This document shows, piece after piece, positions 47,278-55,357 of a stretch of 64,000 nt of DNA. Numbering within the stretch: the stretch's first letter is position 1; each line of letters starts with the position of its first letter. Both the position numbers and the translations under genes were made by a program. Below the pieces are notes generated by a model. The model worked only from the letters and a program-made list of their open reading frames with translations, was not told the DNA's origin and ran no database searches. The DNA is taken from the NCBI RefSeq assembly GCF_900094735.1, contig NZ_FMBM01000002.1:1116001-1180000 (forward strand), read 5' to 3'. Source of the stretch: Saliniramus fredricksonii (GTDB lineage: Bacteria; Pseudomonadota; Alphaproteobacteria; Rhizobiales; Beijerinckiaceae).

Positions 47278-48306
47278 TTACATCACTACCACACGGGAGC
47301 CTACGCGGACGCGCTCGTAGAGATCCTTCACGTCTTCGTTCATCATCCGGATGCAACCGGAGGACATGGCCTGACCGATCGTGTGCGGCTCATTGGTCCC
47401 GTGAATGCGGTAGAGCGTGTTGCCGAGATAGAGCGCCCGGGCGCCGAGGGGATTTTCCGGGCCGCCGGCCATGAAGCGCGGCAATTCCGGCTGCCGACGA
47501 CGCATGGATTCCGGCGGGCGCCAGTCCGGCCATTCCGCCTTGCGGGAGACGGTCTCGGTGCCGCGCCATGAGAAGCCCTGGCGACCGACGCCGACGCCGT
47601 AACGGATTGCCTTGCCGCCCGGCTGGACGAAGTAGAGGAAGCGGCTTGACGTATCGACCACGATCGTACCGGGGCCATAGGGGCCGCTGTAATCGACCGT
47701 GGTGCGCCGGAAACGCTCGGCAACGGGTGTGTTGCGGGGATTGGCGCGCGGTGCGGGCGCGCTCGCCTGCAATGACGCAACCCGGCTGTTGCCAGTACGC
47801 GCTGCGGATTGCGGAGCGGCGCTGCGGGCGGTCGCATTCTGATGGCGCACCGTCGGCGGTGTGCGGGCGGAAATGATCCGCGCGGGCATGGCGTCATTTG
47901 CCGGCAGTGAACGGGGCGCCTGGCGGGCGCGCTGCGGTGCGGCAGTCTGGGCATTGTTGCGCGTCTGCGGCGCCGTGCGGGCGGGTGCCTGCGCCTGTCG
48001 CGGCGCATGTGCGCGGGTTTGTTGCGGAGCCGCCTGGCGACGTTGCGCCTGCTGCGCTGGTGGTGCGGCATGCGTGCGGGGCGCAGCATGCGTGCGCGGT
48101 GTCGGGTCGCGTCCGGTGATCAGCATTTCGAGGAAGCCGCCGCCGAGATTGGGCTGGCGGGCCTGCTGCTGATGCGCTCCCGGAGGCTGGTTATAGGCGG
48201 CGCGGCTTTGCGCCGACGCTTCACCGCCGTCACCGATCCCGCTCGCGGGAACGATGAGGCAGGCCGCCGCGAAGGCGGTCAGAGCCGTAAAGCCTGTCAG
48301 TTTCAT
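47278..48306 (-). CDS. L,D-transpeptidase (YkuD family)
   Basis: Exported peptidoglycan cross-linking or lipoprotein-attaching enzyme, 342 residues. A signal peptide (MKLTGFTALTAFAAACLIVPASG) is followed by ~160 residues of low-complexity Ala/Gln/Arg/Pro sequence, then the YkuD domain: GTIVVDTSSRFLYFVQPGGKAIRYGVGVGRQGFSWRG and the catalytic HGTNEPHTIGQAMSSGCIRMMNEDVKDLYERV with His and Cys. ATG 48306 has AAGAGGT upstream. The disordered linker probably spans the periplasm or wall. Confidence 0.92.
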   Translation of the reverse strand: MKLTGFTALTAFAAACLIVPASGIGDGGEASAQSRAAYNQPPGAHQQQARQPNLGGGFLEMLITGRDPTPRTHAAPRTHAAPPAQQAQRRQAAPQQTRAHAPRQAQAPARTAPQTRNNAQTAAPQRARQAPRSLPANDAMPARIISARTPPTVRHQNATARSAAPQSAARTGNSRVASLQASAPAPRANPRNTPVAERFRRTTVDYSGPYGPGTIVVDTSSRFLYFVQPGGKAIRYGVGVGRQGFSWRGTETVSRKAEWPDWRPPESMRRRQPELPRFMAGGPENPLGARALYLGNTLYRIHGTNEPHTIGQAMSSGCIRMMNEDVKDLYERVRVGSRVVVM

Positions 48307-48656
48307 GCAATTGACCTCTTGGTGTCGGACGCCTCGGATCGATAGGTCTCGTCGGCTTGCGCCGCGAGCGTGGCTGGTCGGGCGCGGGTCGTTCTGATGC
48401 GGCCCGTCGTCGATACAGCCTGTAATCGCAGATCCGTTTTGAGGAATTCTTTCGCCCAGGCGGAGATGCAGTGCGAAATCATGGCGAGAAGACGTTTTTA
48501 CTGATATTGGTGAATCGGAAATGGGGAAGTACGGTGAATCAACTCTGAACGGCCGCAATGCTTGTTGGTGCGGTGGCGGCGTGCGCGTTCACGTTATTCT
48601 AATGAATTGCCGTCATGGATATCGGGACACTTCCAGAAAGGGATCGACGGCGCGCC
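48307..48656. other. Divergent intergenic region
   Basis: 350 bp between the transpeptidase and the CheZ-like gene. It should hold both promoters; I see AT-rich TTATTCTAATGA near 48592-48604 but no convincing paired -35. An in-frame ATG at 48615 could extend the CheZ-like gene into it. Confidence 0.4.
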
Positions 48657-49436
48657 ATGTCACTTGCCCATAAACGCTATCGCATCGAAGAAACCCTCGG
48701 CCACGATCCGCGCTTTTTCCAGCCGATCGAGATACCCGTGACGCCGGTCGCCTCCGCAGCACCCGTCTCCGGCGAGGCTGCCGCCAATGATCCGCGTTTC
48801 GAGCAGATCATGACTGCGCTCGAAGAGATCAAGCGTTACATGGACCCTGCCCTGCGCAATTCCGCCGATGTGGTCGAAGCCTATCGCCGCGAGATCGCCG
48901 AGGTCTACGAGCTGCGCGGCGAACTCGACGCGATGAAACTCGCCATCACCCAGACAAAGCGCGAGATTGCCTCGCTCTACCGCTCCGAGGAGGAGGGCAA
49001 GGGTATGCGCCGCGTCGCCGGCGAGCTTGATGCCGTCGTCGGCGCCACGGAGACGGCCACGAGCTCGATCCTGTCCGGGCTGGAAGATATCGAGGCTGAG
49101 GCCAACATGCTGCGCGCATCCGGCATGGATAGCGGCAACAACGACCATGTCGGCGCGATCCTCGACCGCGTGATCAGCATGTATGAGGCCTGCAATTTCC
49201 AGGATCTGACGGGTCAGCGCATCTCGAAGATCGTCAATGTGCTGAAATTCGTCGAGGAACGTCTCGACAAGATGATCGGCGTCTGGGGCGGGCTCGAAGC
49301 CTTCAAGGAAATCGCCGATACGCACACCGACGGCCTGCCGGCGCTCGATGACGAGAAGAGCCTGCTCAACGGGCCCAGGCTCGACGAGGATGACGGGCAT
49401 GTCGATCAGGGCGATATCGACGCGCTGTTCGACTGA
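48657..49436 (+). CDS. CheZ-family protein phosphatase
   Basis: Helical protein that should dephosphorylate a CheY-type receiver. The middle shows a long helix and MYEACNFQDLTGQRISKIVNVLKFVEERL, matching the CheZ catalytic motif in which Asp and Gln sit four apart (DLTGQ). The C terminus DQGDIDALFD resembles the CheZ tail that docks on phospho-CheY. Classical CheZ is mainly known from beta/gammaproteobacteria, with alphaproteobacterial relatives. No che operon is adjacent. ATG 48657 or 48615 could be the start; neither has a strong ribosome site. Confidence 0.8.
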   Translation: MSLAHKRYRIEETLGHDPRFFQPIEIPVTPVASAAPVSGEAAANDPRFEQIMTALEEIKRYMDPALRNSADVVEAYRREIAEVYELRGELDAMKLAITQTKREIASLYRSEEEGKGMRRVAGELDAVVGATETATSSILSGLEDIEAEANMLRASGMDSGNNDHVGAILDRVISMYEACNFQDLTGQRISKIVNVLKFVEERLDKMIGVWGGLEAFKEIADTHTDGLPALDDEKSLLNGPRLDEDDGHVDQGDIDALFD

Positions 49437-49474
49437 GATCGCCGGGTGCAGCCGGCAAAAGATCCCTGAACGGG

Positions 49475-49499
49475 AACGGGCGCCTTCGCGGCGCCCGTT
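49475..49499 (+). terminator. Terminator after CheZ-like gene
   Basis: 10-bp stem AACGGGCGCC/GGCGCCCGTT, loop TTCGC, then TTTCGTATTT; lies between two convergent genes. Confidence 0.75.
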
Positions 49500-49523
49500 T
49501 CGTATTTCACGGCAGGTATCTGC

Positions 49524-51176
49524 TCAGCGGGTGAACTTTTTGTACTTGATGCGCTTGGGGATGGTCGAATCCGTGCCCAGCCGGCGCTTTTTGTCTTCCT
49601 CGTAATCGGCGAAGTTGCCCTCGAACCATTCCACATGGCTGTCGCCCTCGAAGGCGAGGATGTGGGTGGCGATGCGATCGAGGAACCAGCGATCGTGGCT
49701 GATGATCACCGCACAGCCGGCGTAATCCTCCAGCGCATCCTCGAGGGCGCGCAGGGTATCGACGTCGAGATCGTTGGTCGGTTCGTCGAGCAGCAGCACA
49801 TTGGCACCGCTCTTGAGGATGCGCGCGAGATGGACGCGGTTGCGCTCACCGCCCGAGAGCATGCCGACCTTCTTCTGCTGGTCGCCACCCTTGAAATTGA
49901 AGGCCGAGCAATAGGCGCGGGAATTCATCTCGCGCTTGCCGAGATAGATGATCTCGTTGCCGCCCGAAACCTCTTCCCAGACGGTTTTGTTGGCGTCGAG
50001 CGCATCACGTGACTGATCGACATAGCCGAGCTGCACCGTCTCGCCGATGGTGATCGTGCCTTCGTCCGGAGTCTCCTGGCCGGTGATCATGCGGAAAAGG
50101 GTGGTCTTGCCGGCGCCGTTGGGGCCGATCACGCCGACAATACCGCCCGGTGGCAGCTTGAAGGAGAGGCCGTCAATGAGCAGCTTGTCCTCGTAGCCCT
50201 TCTTCAGATTGTCGAATTCGATCACGTTGGCGCCCAGCCGCTCGGCGATCGGAATGATGATCTGCGCCGTGGTCGGACCCTTGTCCTGCGCCTTCTGGAC
50301 AAGTTCCTCGTAGCGCTGGATGCGCGCCTTGGATTTCGTCTGGCGGGCTTTCTGCGAAGCGGAGACCCATTCGCGCTCGCGCTCGATGGTGCGCTGGCGC
50401 GCCTCGTCCTCGCGCGATTCCTGCGAAAGGCGCTTCTGTTTCTGCTCCAGCCACGAGGTGTAGTTGCCCTCATAGGGAATGCCGCGCCCGCGATCGAGCT
50501 CGAGAATCCAGCCGGTGACATTGTCGAGGAAGTAGCGATCGTGGGTGACGATCAGGATCGCGCCGGGATAGGTGCGCAGATGCCCTTCGAGCCAGGAGAC
50601 CGTCTCGGCGTCGAGATGGTTGGTCGGCTCGTCGAGGAGCAGCAGGTCGGGCTGTTCGAGCAGCAGCCGGCACATGGCCACGCGGCGGCGTTCACCGCCG
50701 GAAAGGTTCTCCACGCCCCAATCGTCCGGCGGGCAGCGCAGGGCGTCCATGGCCTGATCGACCTTGGAATCGAGATCCCACAGATCCTTGGCTTCGATCT
50801 CGTCCTGGAGCGCCGTCATCTCGTCGGCGGTTTCCTCGGAATAGTTCATGGCGAGATCGTTGTAGCGCTCCAGGATTGCCTTGAGCGGCGCGACGCCGAG
50901 CTCGACATTCTCGCGCACGGTCTTGTCGTTCTCGAGCCTGGGCTCCTGCGGCAGGTAGCCGACCCTCGCGCCGTCAGCCACCCAGGCCTCGCCGTTCCAT
51001 TCCTTGTCGAGCCCGGCCATGATGCGCAGGAGCGTGGATTTACCCGCGCCGTTGGGCCCGAGCACGCCGATCTTGGCATCCGGATAGAAGGACAGGTGCA
51101 CGTTATCCAGCACCTTCTTGCCCCCGGAATAGGTCTTCGAGAGACCCCGCATATGATAGATGAACTGTCGCGCCAC
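49524..51176 (-). CDS. ettA: Energy-dependent translational throttle protein EttA
   Basis: ABC-F protein that binds the ribosomal E site and gates the first elongation step according to ADP/ATP. ARQFIYHMRGLSKTYSGGKKVLDNVHLSFYPDAKIGVLGPNGAGKSTLLRIMAG opens cassette 1. The arm between strands, typical of EttA, and the linker KQKRLSQESREDEARQRTIEREREWV are present. Cassette 2 has IGPNGAGKTTLFRMITG, LSGGERNRVHLARIL and LLLDEPTNDLD. GTG at 51176 gives 550 residues, matching family length; the frame upstream is non-conserved. It is a second ABC-F besides uup. Confidence 0.94.
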   Translation of the reverse strand: MARQFIYHMRGLSKTYSGGKKVLDNVHLSFYPDAKIGVLGPNGAGKSTLLRIMAGLDKEWNGEAWVADGARVGYLPQEPRLENDKTVRENVELGVAPLKAILERYNDLAMNYSEETADEMTALQDEIEAKDLWDLDSKVDQAMDALRCPPDDWGVENLSGGERRRVAMCRLLLEQPDLLLLDEPTNHLDAETVSWLEGHLRTYPGAILIVTHDRYFLDNVTGWILELDRGRGIPYEGNYTSWLEQKQKRLSQESREDEARQRTIEREREWVSASQKARQTKSKARIQRYEELVQKAQDKGPTTAQIIIPIAERLGANVIEFDNLKKGYEDKLLIDGLSFKLPPGGIVGVIGPNGAGKTTLFRMITGQETPDEGTITIGETVQLGYVDQSRDALDANKTVWEEVSGGNEIIYLGKREMNSRAYCSAFNFKGGDQQKKVGMLSGGERNRVHLARILKSGANVLLLDEPTNDLDVDTLRALEDALEDYAGCAVIISHDRWFLDRIATHILAFEGDSHVEWFEGNFADYEEDKKRRLGTDSTIPKRIKYKKFTR

Positions 51177-51436
51177 GAGCTTCGTCCCATCGCAAGCTGT
51201 ATGAAATTCCGTGGCAGGGGATAGCAGGGCATGGCGCGGGCTACAAGCGGGATCGATCCTGCCCGAGGCGCGCCTTCGACCCGGAATTCGCACTTTGCAT
51301 GTCGCGCCAACGTGCATTTCGCAAAATTCATGTTTGCGCATTGCGGCGAAGTGCTTAAGGTTCAAGGGAGATTGTCCTGCGCCGACCTGTCCGGTGAGCC
51401 GGTGTCGTGCCGTGAGTAAAGAGACGTGACAACGCC

Positions 51437-52018
51437 ATGGCGACGGAAAAGCAGCCCATCATCATCAAGAAATACGCCAATCGCCGACTCTACCATACCG
51501 GCGCCTCGACCTATGTGACGCTGGAAGACCTCGGCACCATGGTGAAGGCGGGCGAGGATTTCCTCGTCTACGACGCCAAATCCGGCGAGGACATCACCCG
51601 CTCGGTGCTGACCCAGATCATCTTCGAGCAGGAAAACAAGGAAGGCGGCCAGAACCTTCTTCCGGTTACGTTTCTGCGCCAGCTGATCCGCTTCTACGGA
51701 GACAGCATGCAAGCCATGGTGCCGAGCTATCTCGAGCATTCCATGTCGTTGTTCACCAATGAGCAGGAAAAGATACGCGCCCAGATGAGCGAGACCTTCG
51801 GCCCGAAGGCCTTCATGGCACTCGACGAGCAGGTGCGCTCCAACATGCAGATGTTCACCGAGGCGATGAAGGTGTTCACGCCATTCGCCAACAAGGGATC
51901 CGCCGGGAAGGACGATTCCGAGGGCCAGTCCGGGACCGGCGCGGAGGCCGATATCGACAGTCTGAAAGCCCAGATGGCCGAGATGCAGGCGCGCCTCAAC
52001 GAGTTGGCCAAGAAATAG
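51437..52018 (+). CDS. phaR: Polyhydroxyalkanoate synthesis repressor PhaR
   Basis: DNA-binding regulator that also senses PHA granules and controls phasin genes. IIIKKYANRRLYHTGASTYVTLEDLGTMVKAGEDFLVYDAKSGEDITRSVLTQIIFEQE is the PHB/PHA accumulation regulator DNA-binding domain, followed by the second helical domain and a C-terminal coiled coil (SLKAQMAEMQARLNELAKK). ATG 51437, 193 residues. PHA synthase genes are not in the window. Confidence 0.95.
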   Translation: MATEKQPIIIKKYANRRLYHTGASTYVTLEDLGTMVKAGEDFLVYDAKSGEDITRSVLTQIIFEQENKEGGQNLLPVTFLRQLIRFYGDSMQAMVPSYLEHSMSLFTNEQEKIRAQMSETFGPKAFMALDEQVRSNMQMFTEAMKVFTPFANKGSAGKDDSEGQSGTGAEADIDSLKAQMAEMQARLNELAKK

Positions 52019-52059
52019 CGCGAGCACGAAATAGCGCGAGCACGAAATAGCGCGCTCAC
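52012..52059 (+). repeat. Three 16-bp direct repeats overlapping the phaR stop
   Basis: GAAATAGCGCGAGCAC is repeated twice exactly and a third time with two changes (GAAATAGCGCGCTCAC). The first copy contains the phaR TAG stop. The rest of the gap to 52251 shows no gene. Confidence 0.8.
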
Positions 52060-52251
52060 CGGTGGGAGGCCGTCTCGCCGTCACGCGCCTGCATCGCGCA
52101 GATGGCTTGTTTTGCCGGTATCCGGCTGCGTCATAATGTGAATTCCACAGCTGATACCCCGATTTCGCTTTCTTTGCGCTGCAAAAATCTGTCTGATCCG
52201 GGGCAGGGAATGCGGCGATGAAATGCGATATCGGCAAGGAGGCCTCGGGGT

Positions 52252-53400
52252 GTGTCCGTGACGGATGAATGGAGCGTCTCGCAATCGGCTTCAGCCGGGA
52301 CGTCCGGGCCAAATGGCACGCGTCACGCTGGGCTGCCCGCGCGCCGGCTGCTGATTGCCACGGATGCCTGGCACCCGCAGGTAAACGGGGTCGTGCGATC
52401 AATCGAGCACATGGTCGCCCGCGCTGCCGATTTCGGCTTCAAGACGAGCGTGCTGGAACCCGGCGCCTTCCGCAGCGTACCGATGCCGACCTATCCCGAA
52501 ATCCGCCTCGCCCTGCCGCGTCCGTCGCGCATCGCGCGCTTCATCGCGCAGGCGCGTCCGCAATACATCCATATCGCCACCGAGGGACCGATCGGCCTGA
52601 TGGCGCGGCGCTACTGTCTCGCGCGGGGTCTGGGTTTCTCCACCGGCCTGCACACACGCTTCCCGGAATATGCCGCCGCGCGCTTTCCGCTCTCCGAGCG
52701 CCCGCTCTATCGGATGCTGCGCTGGTTTCACGCTCCCGCCGACTGCGTCATGGTCGGCACGCAGACCATGCTCGACGAACTGGCGGCGAAGGGTTTCGAC
52801 AACCTGGTGCTCTGGCAGAAGGGGGTTGATTGCGCCCAATTTCGCCCGCGGGCGCGAGAGCGGCCTGCGGGTGCATCGCCGATCTATCTCACGGTCGCGC
52901 GGCTTGCGGTCGAGAAGAATCTGGAGGCCTTTCTCGCCCTCGACCTGCCCGGCCAGAAGATCGTCGTCGGTGACGGGCCTGACCGCGCGCGGCTCGAAGC
53001 GATCGATCCGTCTGCGCGCTTTCTCGGGAAGCTCACCGGCGAGCCGCTTGCGGAGATCTATCGCAGCGCCGATGTCTTCGTCTTTCCCAGTCTTACCGAT
53101 ACGTTCGGCATCGTCATGCTCGAAGCGCTCGCCTCGGGGGTGCCCGTCGCCGCCTATCCGGTGCCCGGTCCGCTCGACGTGCTCGGCAATTCCGGGGCCG
53201 GGGTGATGGATCGGGATCTGGGGCATGCGATCCTGACCGCGCAAACCATCGATCCGGCGGTCTGCCGCGCCCATGCCGAGCGCTTCGACTGGCGCGCGAG
53301 CGCGCGCCAGTTCTACGGTCACGTCCTCGCTCATCGGCTTGCCGAACACAATGTGCATCGCGATACGCGCGGGCCGATGCCGTTTGCGGCCAAGGCCTGA
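52252..53400 (+). CDS. Glycosyltransferase, GT4/group 1 family
   Basis: Cytoplasmic sugar transferase of 382 residues with GT-B fold. N-terminal RRLLIATDAWHPQVNGVVRSIEHM is the glycogen-synthase-like loop of this group. The C-terminal domain has YLTVARLAVEKNLEAFL, IVVGDGPDRARLE, FLGKLTGEPLAEIYRSADVFVFPSLTDTFGIVMLEALASGVPVAA with the E-x7-E retaining motif. It resembles mannosyl/glucuronosyl-transferases acting on diacylglycerol or related lipids (MgtA-like), but the acceptor is unproven. GTG 52252 is preceded by AAGGAGG. Confidence 0.85.
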   Translation: MSVTDEWSVSQSASAGTSGPNGTRHAGLPARRLLIATDAWHPQVNGVVRSIEHMVARAADFGFKTSVLEPGAFRSVPMPTYPEIRLALPRPSRIARFIAQARPQYIHIATEGPIGLMARRYCLARGLGFSTGLHTRFPEYAAARFPLSERPLYRMLRWFHAPADCVMVGTQTMLDELAAKGFDNLVLWQKGVDCAQFRPRARERPAGASPIYLTVARLAVEKNLEAFLALDLPGQKIVVGDGPDRARLEAIDPSARFLGKLTGEPLAEIYRSADVFVFPSLTDTFGIVMLEALASGVPVAAYPVPGPLDVLGNSGAGVMDRDLGHAILTAQTIDPAVCRAHAERFDWRASARQFYGHVLAHRLAEHNVHRDTRGPMPFAAKA

Positions 53401-53413
53401 ATCGGCGGGCGGG

Positions 53414-53827
53414 ATGGGGAAGGCGCTCACGACTCTGGCGCTCGTTGCGCTCGGCGGTGCGCTCGGCAGTGTCGCGCGGGTGCTGGTCGCGCAGGCGGTG
53501 GCCACGCGTCTGGGTGATTCGTTTCCCTGGGGGACACTCGTGGTCAATGTGAGTGGCGCGCTGCTGATCGGTGCGCTGCTGCCCCTGCTGGCGGAAATCC
53601 AGGCTGTCGTGGTTTCGGGATCCGGTTCGCCGGCGGTGGCGCTCCTGATCGTCGGGCTGGTGGGCAGTTATACGACCGTCTCCTCGTTCTCGCTCCAGAC
53701 CATCGCATTGCTGGAGGAGGGGTCCTGGCGGGCTGCGGTCGCGAATCTGCTCGCCTCGGTGGCGCTTTGCCTCGGGGCCGTCTTCGTGGCCTCAAGGGCG
53801 GTCGCGGCCCTGATGGGGGTGGTCTGA
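53414..53827 (+). CDS. crcB: Fluoride channel CrcB/Fluc subunit 1
   Basis: Small four-helix membrane protein (137 residues) forming dual-topology dimers that export fluoride. VALGGALGSVARVLVAQ is the N-terminal Gly/Arg motif, PWGTLVVNVSGALLIGALL carries the pore Asn, and GSYTTVSSFSLQTIALLEEG the conserved TTxSSF break. It starts 14 bp after the glycosyltransferase, and its stop overlaps the next crcB gene. No fluoride riboswitch is recognisable in the short gap. Confidence 0.92.
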   Translation: MGKALTTLALVALGGALGSVARVLVAQAVATRLGDSFPWGTLVVNVSGALLIGALLPLLAEIQAVVVSGSGSPAVALLIVGLVGSYTTVSSFSLQTIALLEEGSWRAAVANLLASVALCLGAVFVASRAVAALMGVV

Positions 53828-54267
53828 TGGCGCGGGATGTGCATCGCGGCAAGACCGCGCGATCCGGATCTGCGGCGCCGCTCCTTCCCGTCGCACTCGG
53901 CGGCGCGCTTGGCGCCTGCGCCCGCCATCTCCTCGGCCTCGCGCTGATGATGATTTGGCCTGAATCGGGGCTGCCGCTCGGCAGCATCGCGGCAAACGGG
54001 CTCGGCTCGTTCCTGATCGGTTTCGTCGCCGCATTGATGTTGCATGACGGGCAGTTCGGAGCGACGCTCGCACGCCGGCAATTCCTCATCGCCGGCTTTT
54101 GCGGCGGGTTCACCACCTTCTCGATCTTCTCCTTCGAACTGCTCTATTTCATCGAGACCGGCGCCTTCGCCCTGGCTGCCGGTTATCTCCTGCTCTCGCT
54201 GATCGTCTGGCTCGGCGCCGTCGCGCTCGGCATGCGCCTCGGCCGCCGGATCCGCGCGCGATCATGA
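53827..54267 (+). CDS. crcB: Fluoride channel CrcB/Fluc subunit 2
   Basis: A second CrcB of 146 residues with an ATG overlapping the first gene's TGA by one base. PVALGGALGACARHLLGL, GSIAANGLGSFLIGFVAAL and GFCGGFTTFSIFSFELLYFIETG show the Arg, Asn and TTFS motifs. The N terminus carries a 20-residue basic extension that the first copy lacks. A tight tandem pair of unequal subunits suggests a heterodimeric channel with each subunit in fixed opposite orientation. Confidence 0.92.
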   Translation: MARDVHRGKTARSGSAAPLLPVALGGALGACARHLLGLALMMIWPESGLPLGSIAANGLGSFLIGFVAALMLHDGQFGATLARRQFLIAGFCGGFTTFSIFSFELLYFIETGAFALAAGYLLLSLIVWLGAVALGMRLGRRIRARS

Positions 54268-54355
54268 AGCGGGGGTGTCCCCTGCAATCGAACGGGGCGC
54301 GCCTGCGCCGTCGCTGCTAAGCCTTGCGAATCGCGAGTGAAGAGGGAGACGGGCG

Positions 54356-55348
54356 ATGTGGGATTTTTCCATCGGTCGAACAATCAGTCTGCTGATGCGG
54401 ACCATGCCGTTCATCCTGTTGCGGATGGCGGTCTATTTCGGCGTGGCTTTGGGCTACATCCTGATGACCGGCACCGGCGCGGGTATCGGGTATGGGGTCG
54501 GCGCGCTGGGTGATCCCGGTTTTCAGGCCGGGTCGACGTTCTGGGGTGGTGTGATCGGCTTCGGCTTCGTCGCCGTGATCATGTACTGGCTGCGTGAATA
54601 TCTGCTCTATATCGTGAAGGCAGGGCATATCGCGGTGCTCGTCGAACTGATCGACGAGCGCCCGATGCCGGAGGGCCGCTCGCAGATCGGCCATGCCCAG
54701 GCGATCGTGCGCGAGCGTTTCGCGGAGGCGAGTATCCTTTTCGCAGTGGATCAGTTGATCAAGGGCACCCTGCGCGCGGTGACCGGGCTCATTCGCGGCG
54801 TGTTCACGCTCTTGCCGATCCCGGGCATGCGCCAGCTGATCAGCATCCTGCGCGCCTTCCTGCGCGTCGCGGTGGGTTTCATCGACGAGGTGATCCTCGC
54901 CTATAACATTCGCACGCGTTCGACCAATCCGTGGCAATCGGCACGCACGGCCCTCGTGCTCTACGGGCAGAATTACGGCCCGATGCTGCGCAATGCCGCC
55001 TGGATCACGCTGTTCGTCTACGGGCTGTCGGCACTGGTCTTCATCGTCATGCTGGCGCCGGCTGCACTGGTGGTGAACATGATCCCTGGCGCCTGGTCGG
55101 CGGGCGGTTTCGTCTTCGCGCTGATCTTCGCCTGGTCCGTGAAGGTCGCCATTCTGGAACCCTTCGCCATCACCTGCCTGATGCAGGTCTATTTCCGCAC
55201 CATCGAAGGGCAGGCGCCGAATCCGGAATGGGAGGCGCGGCTGGAGAGCATGTCCGGCAAGTTCCGCAAGCTCAAGGAGCGCGCTGTCAGTTCGGGCGGC
55301 GAGAGTGGCGCAACGCCGCCGCCCGCGGCCCCGGCGCCCGCCCCCTGA
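54356..55348 (+). CDS. Hypothetical polytopic membrane protein
   Basis: A 330-residue protein with about five to six membrane helices (MPFILLRMAVYFGVALGYILM, TFWGGVIGFGFVAVIMYWL, AAWITLFVYGLSALVFIVMLAPAALVV, FVFALIFAWSVKVAIL) and a central amphipathic section. A Pro/Ala tail ends the protein. I do not recognise the family. Coding composition is good and ATG 54356 follows GAAGAGGGAGACGGGCG. It is convergent with the histidine kinase, ten bases apart. Confidence 0.7.
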   Translation: MWDFSIGRTISLLMRTMPFILLRMAVYFGVALGYILMTGTGAGIGYGVGALGDPGFQAGSTFWGGVIGFGFVAVIMYWLREYLLYIVKAGHIAVLVELIDERPMPEGRSQIGHAQAIVRERFAEASILFAVDQLIKGTLRAVTGLIRGVFTLLPIPGMRQLISILRAFLRVAVGFIDEVILAYNIRTRSTNPWQSARTALVLYGQNYGPMLRNAAWITLFVYGLSALVFIVMLAPAALVVNMIPGAWSAGGFVFALIFAWSVKVAILEPFAITCLMQVYFRTIEGQAPNPEWEARLESMSGKFRKLKERAVSSGGESGATPPPAAPAPAP

Positions 55349-55357
55349 CCGCCCGGA

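Noticed and set aside
53401-53413. Fluoride riboswitch before crcB
   Set aside because: Only 13 bp separate crcB from the previous gene, too short for a riboswitch, and no such motif is visible in the preceding coding end.
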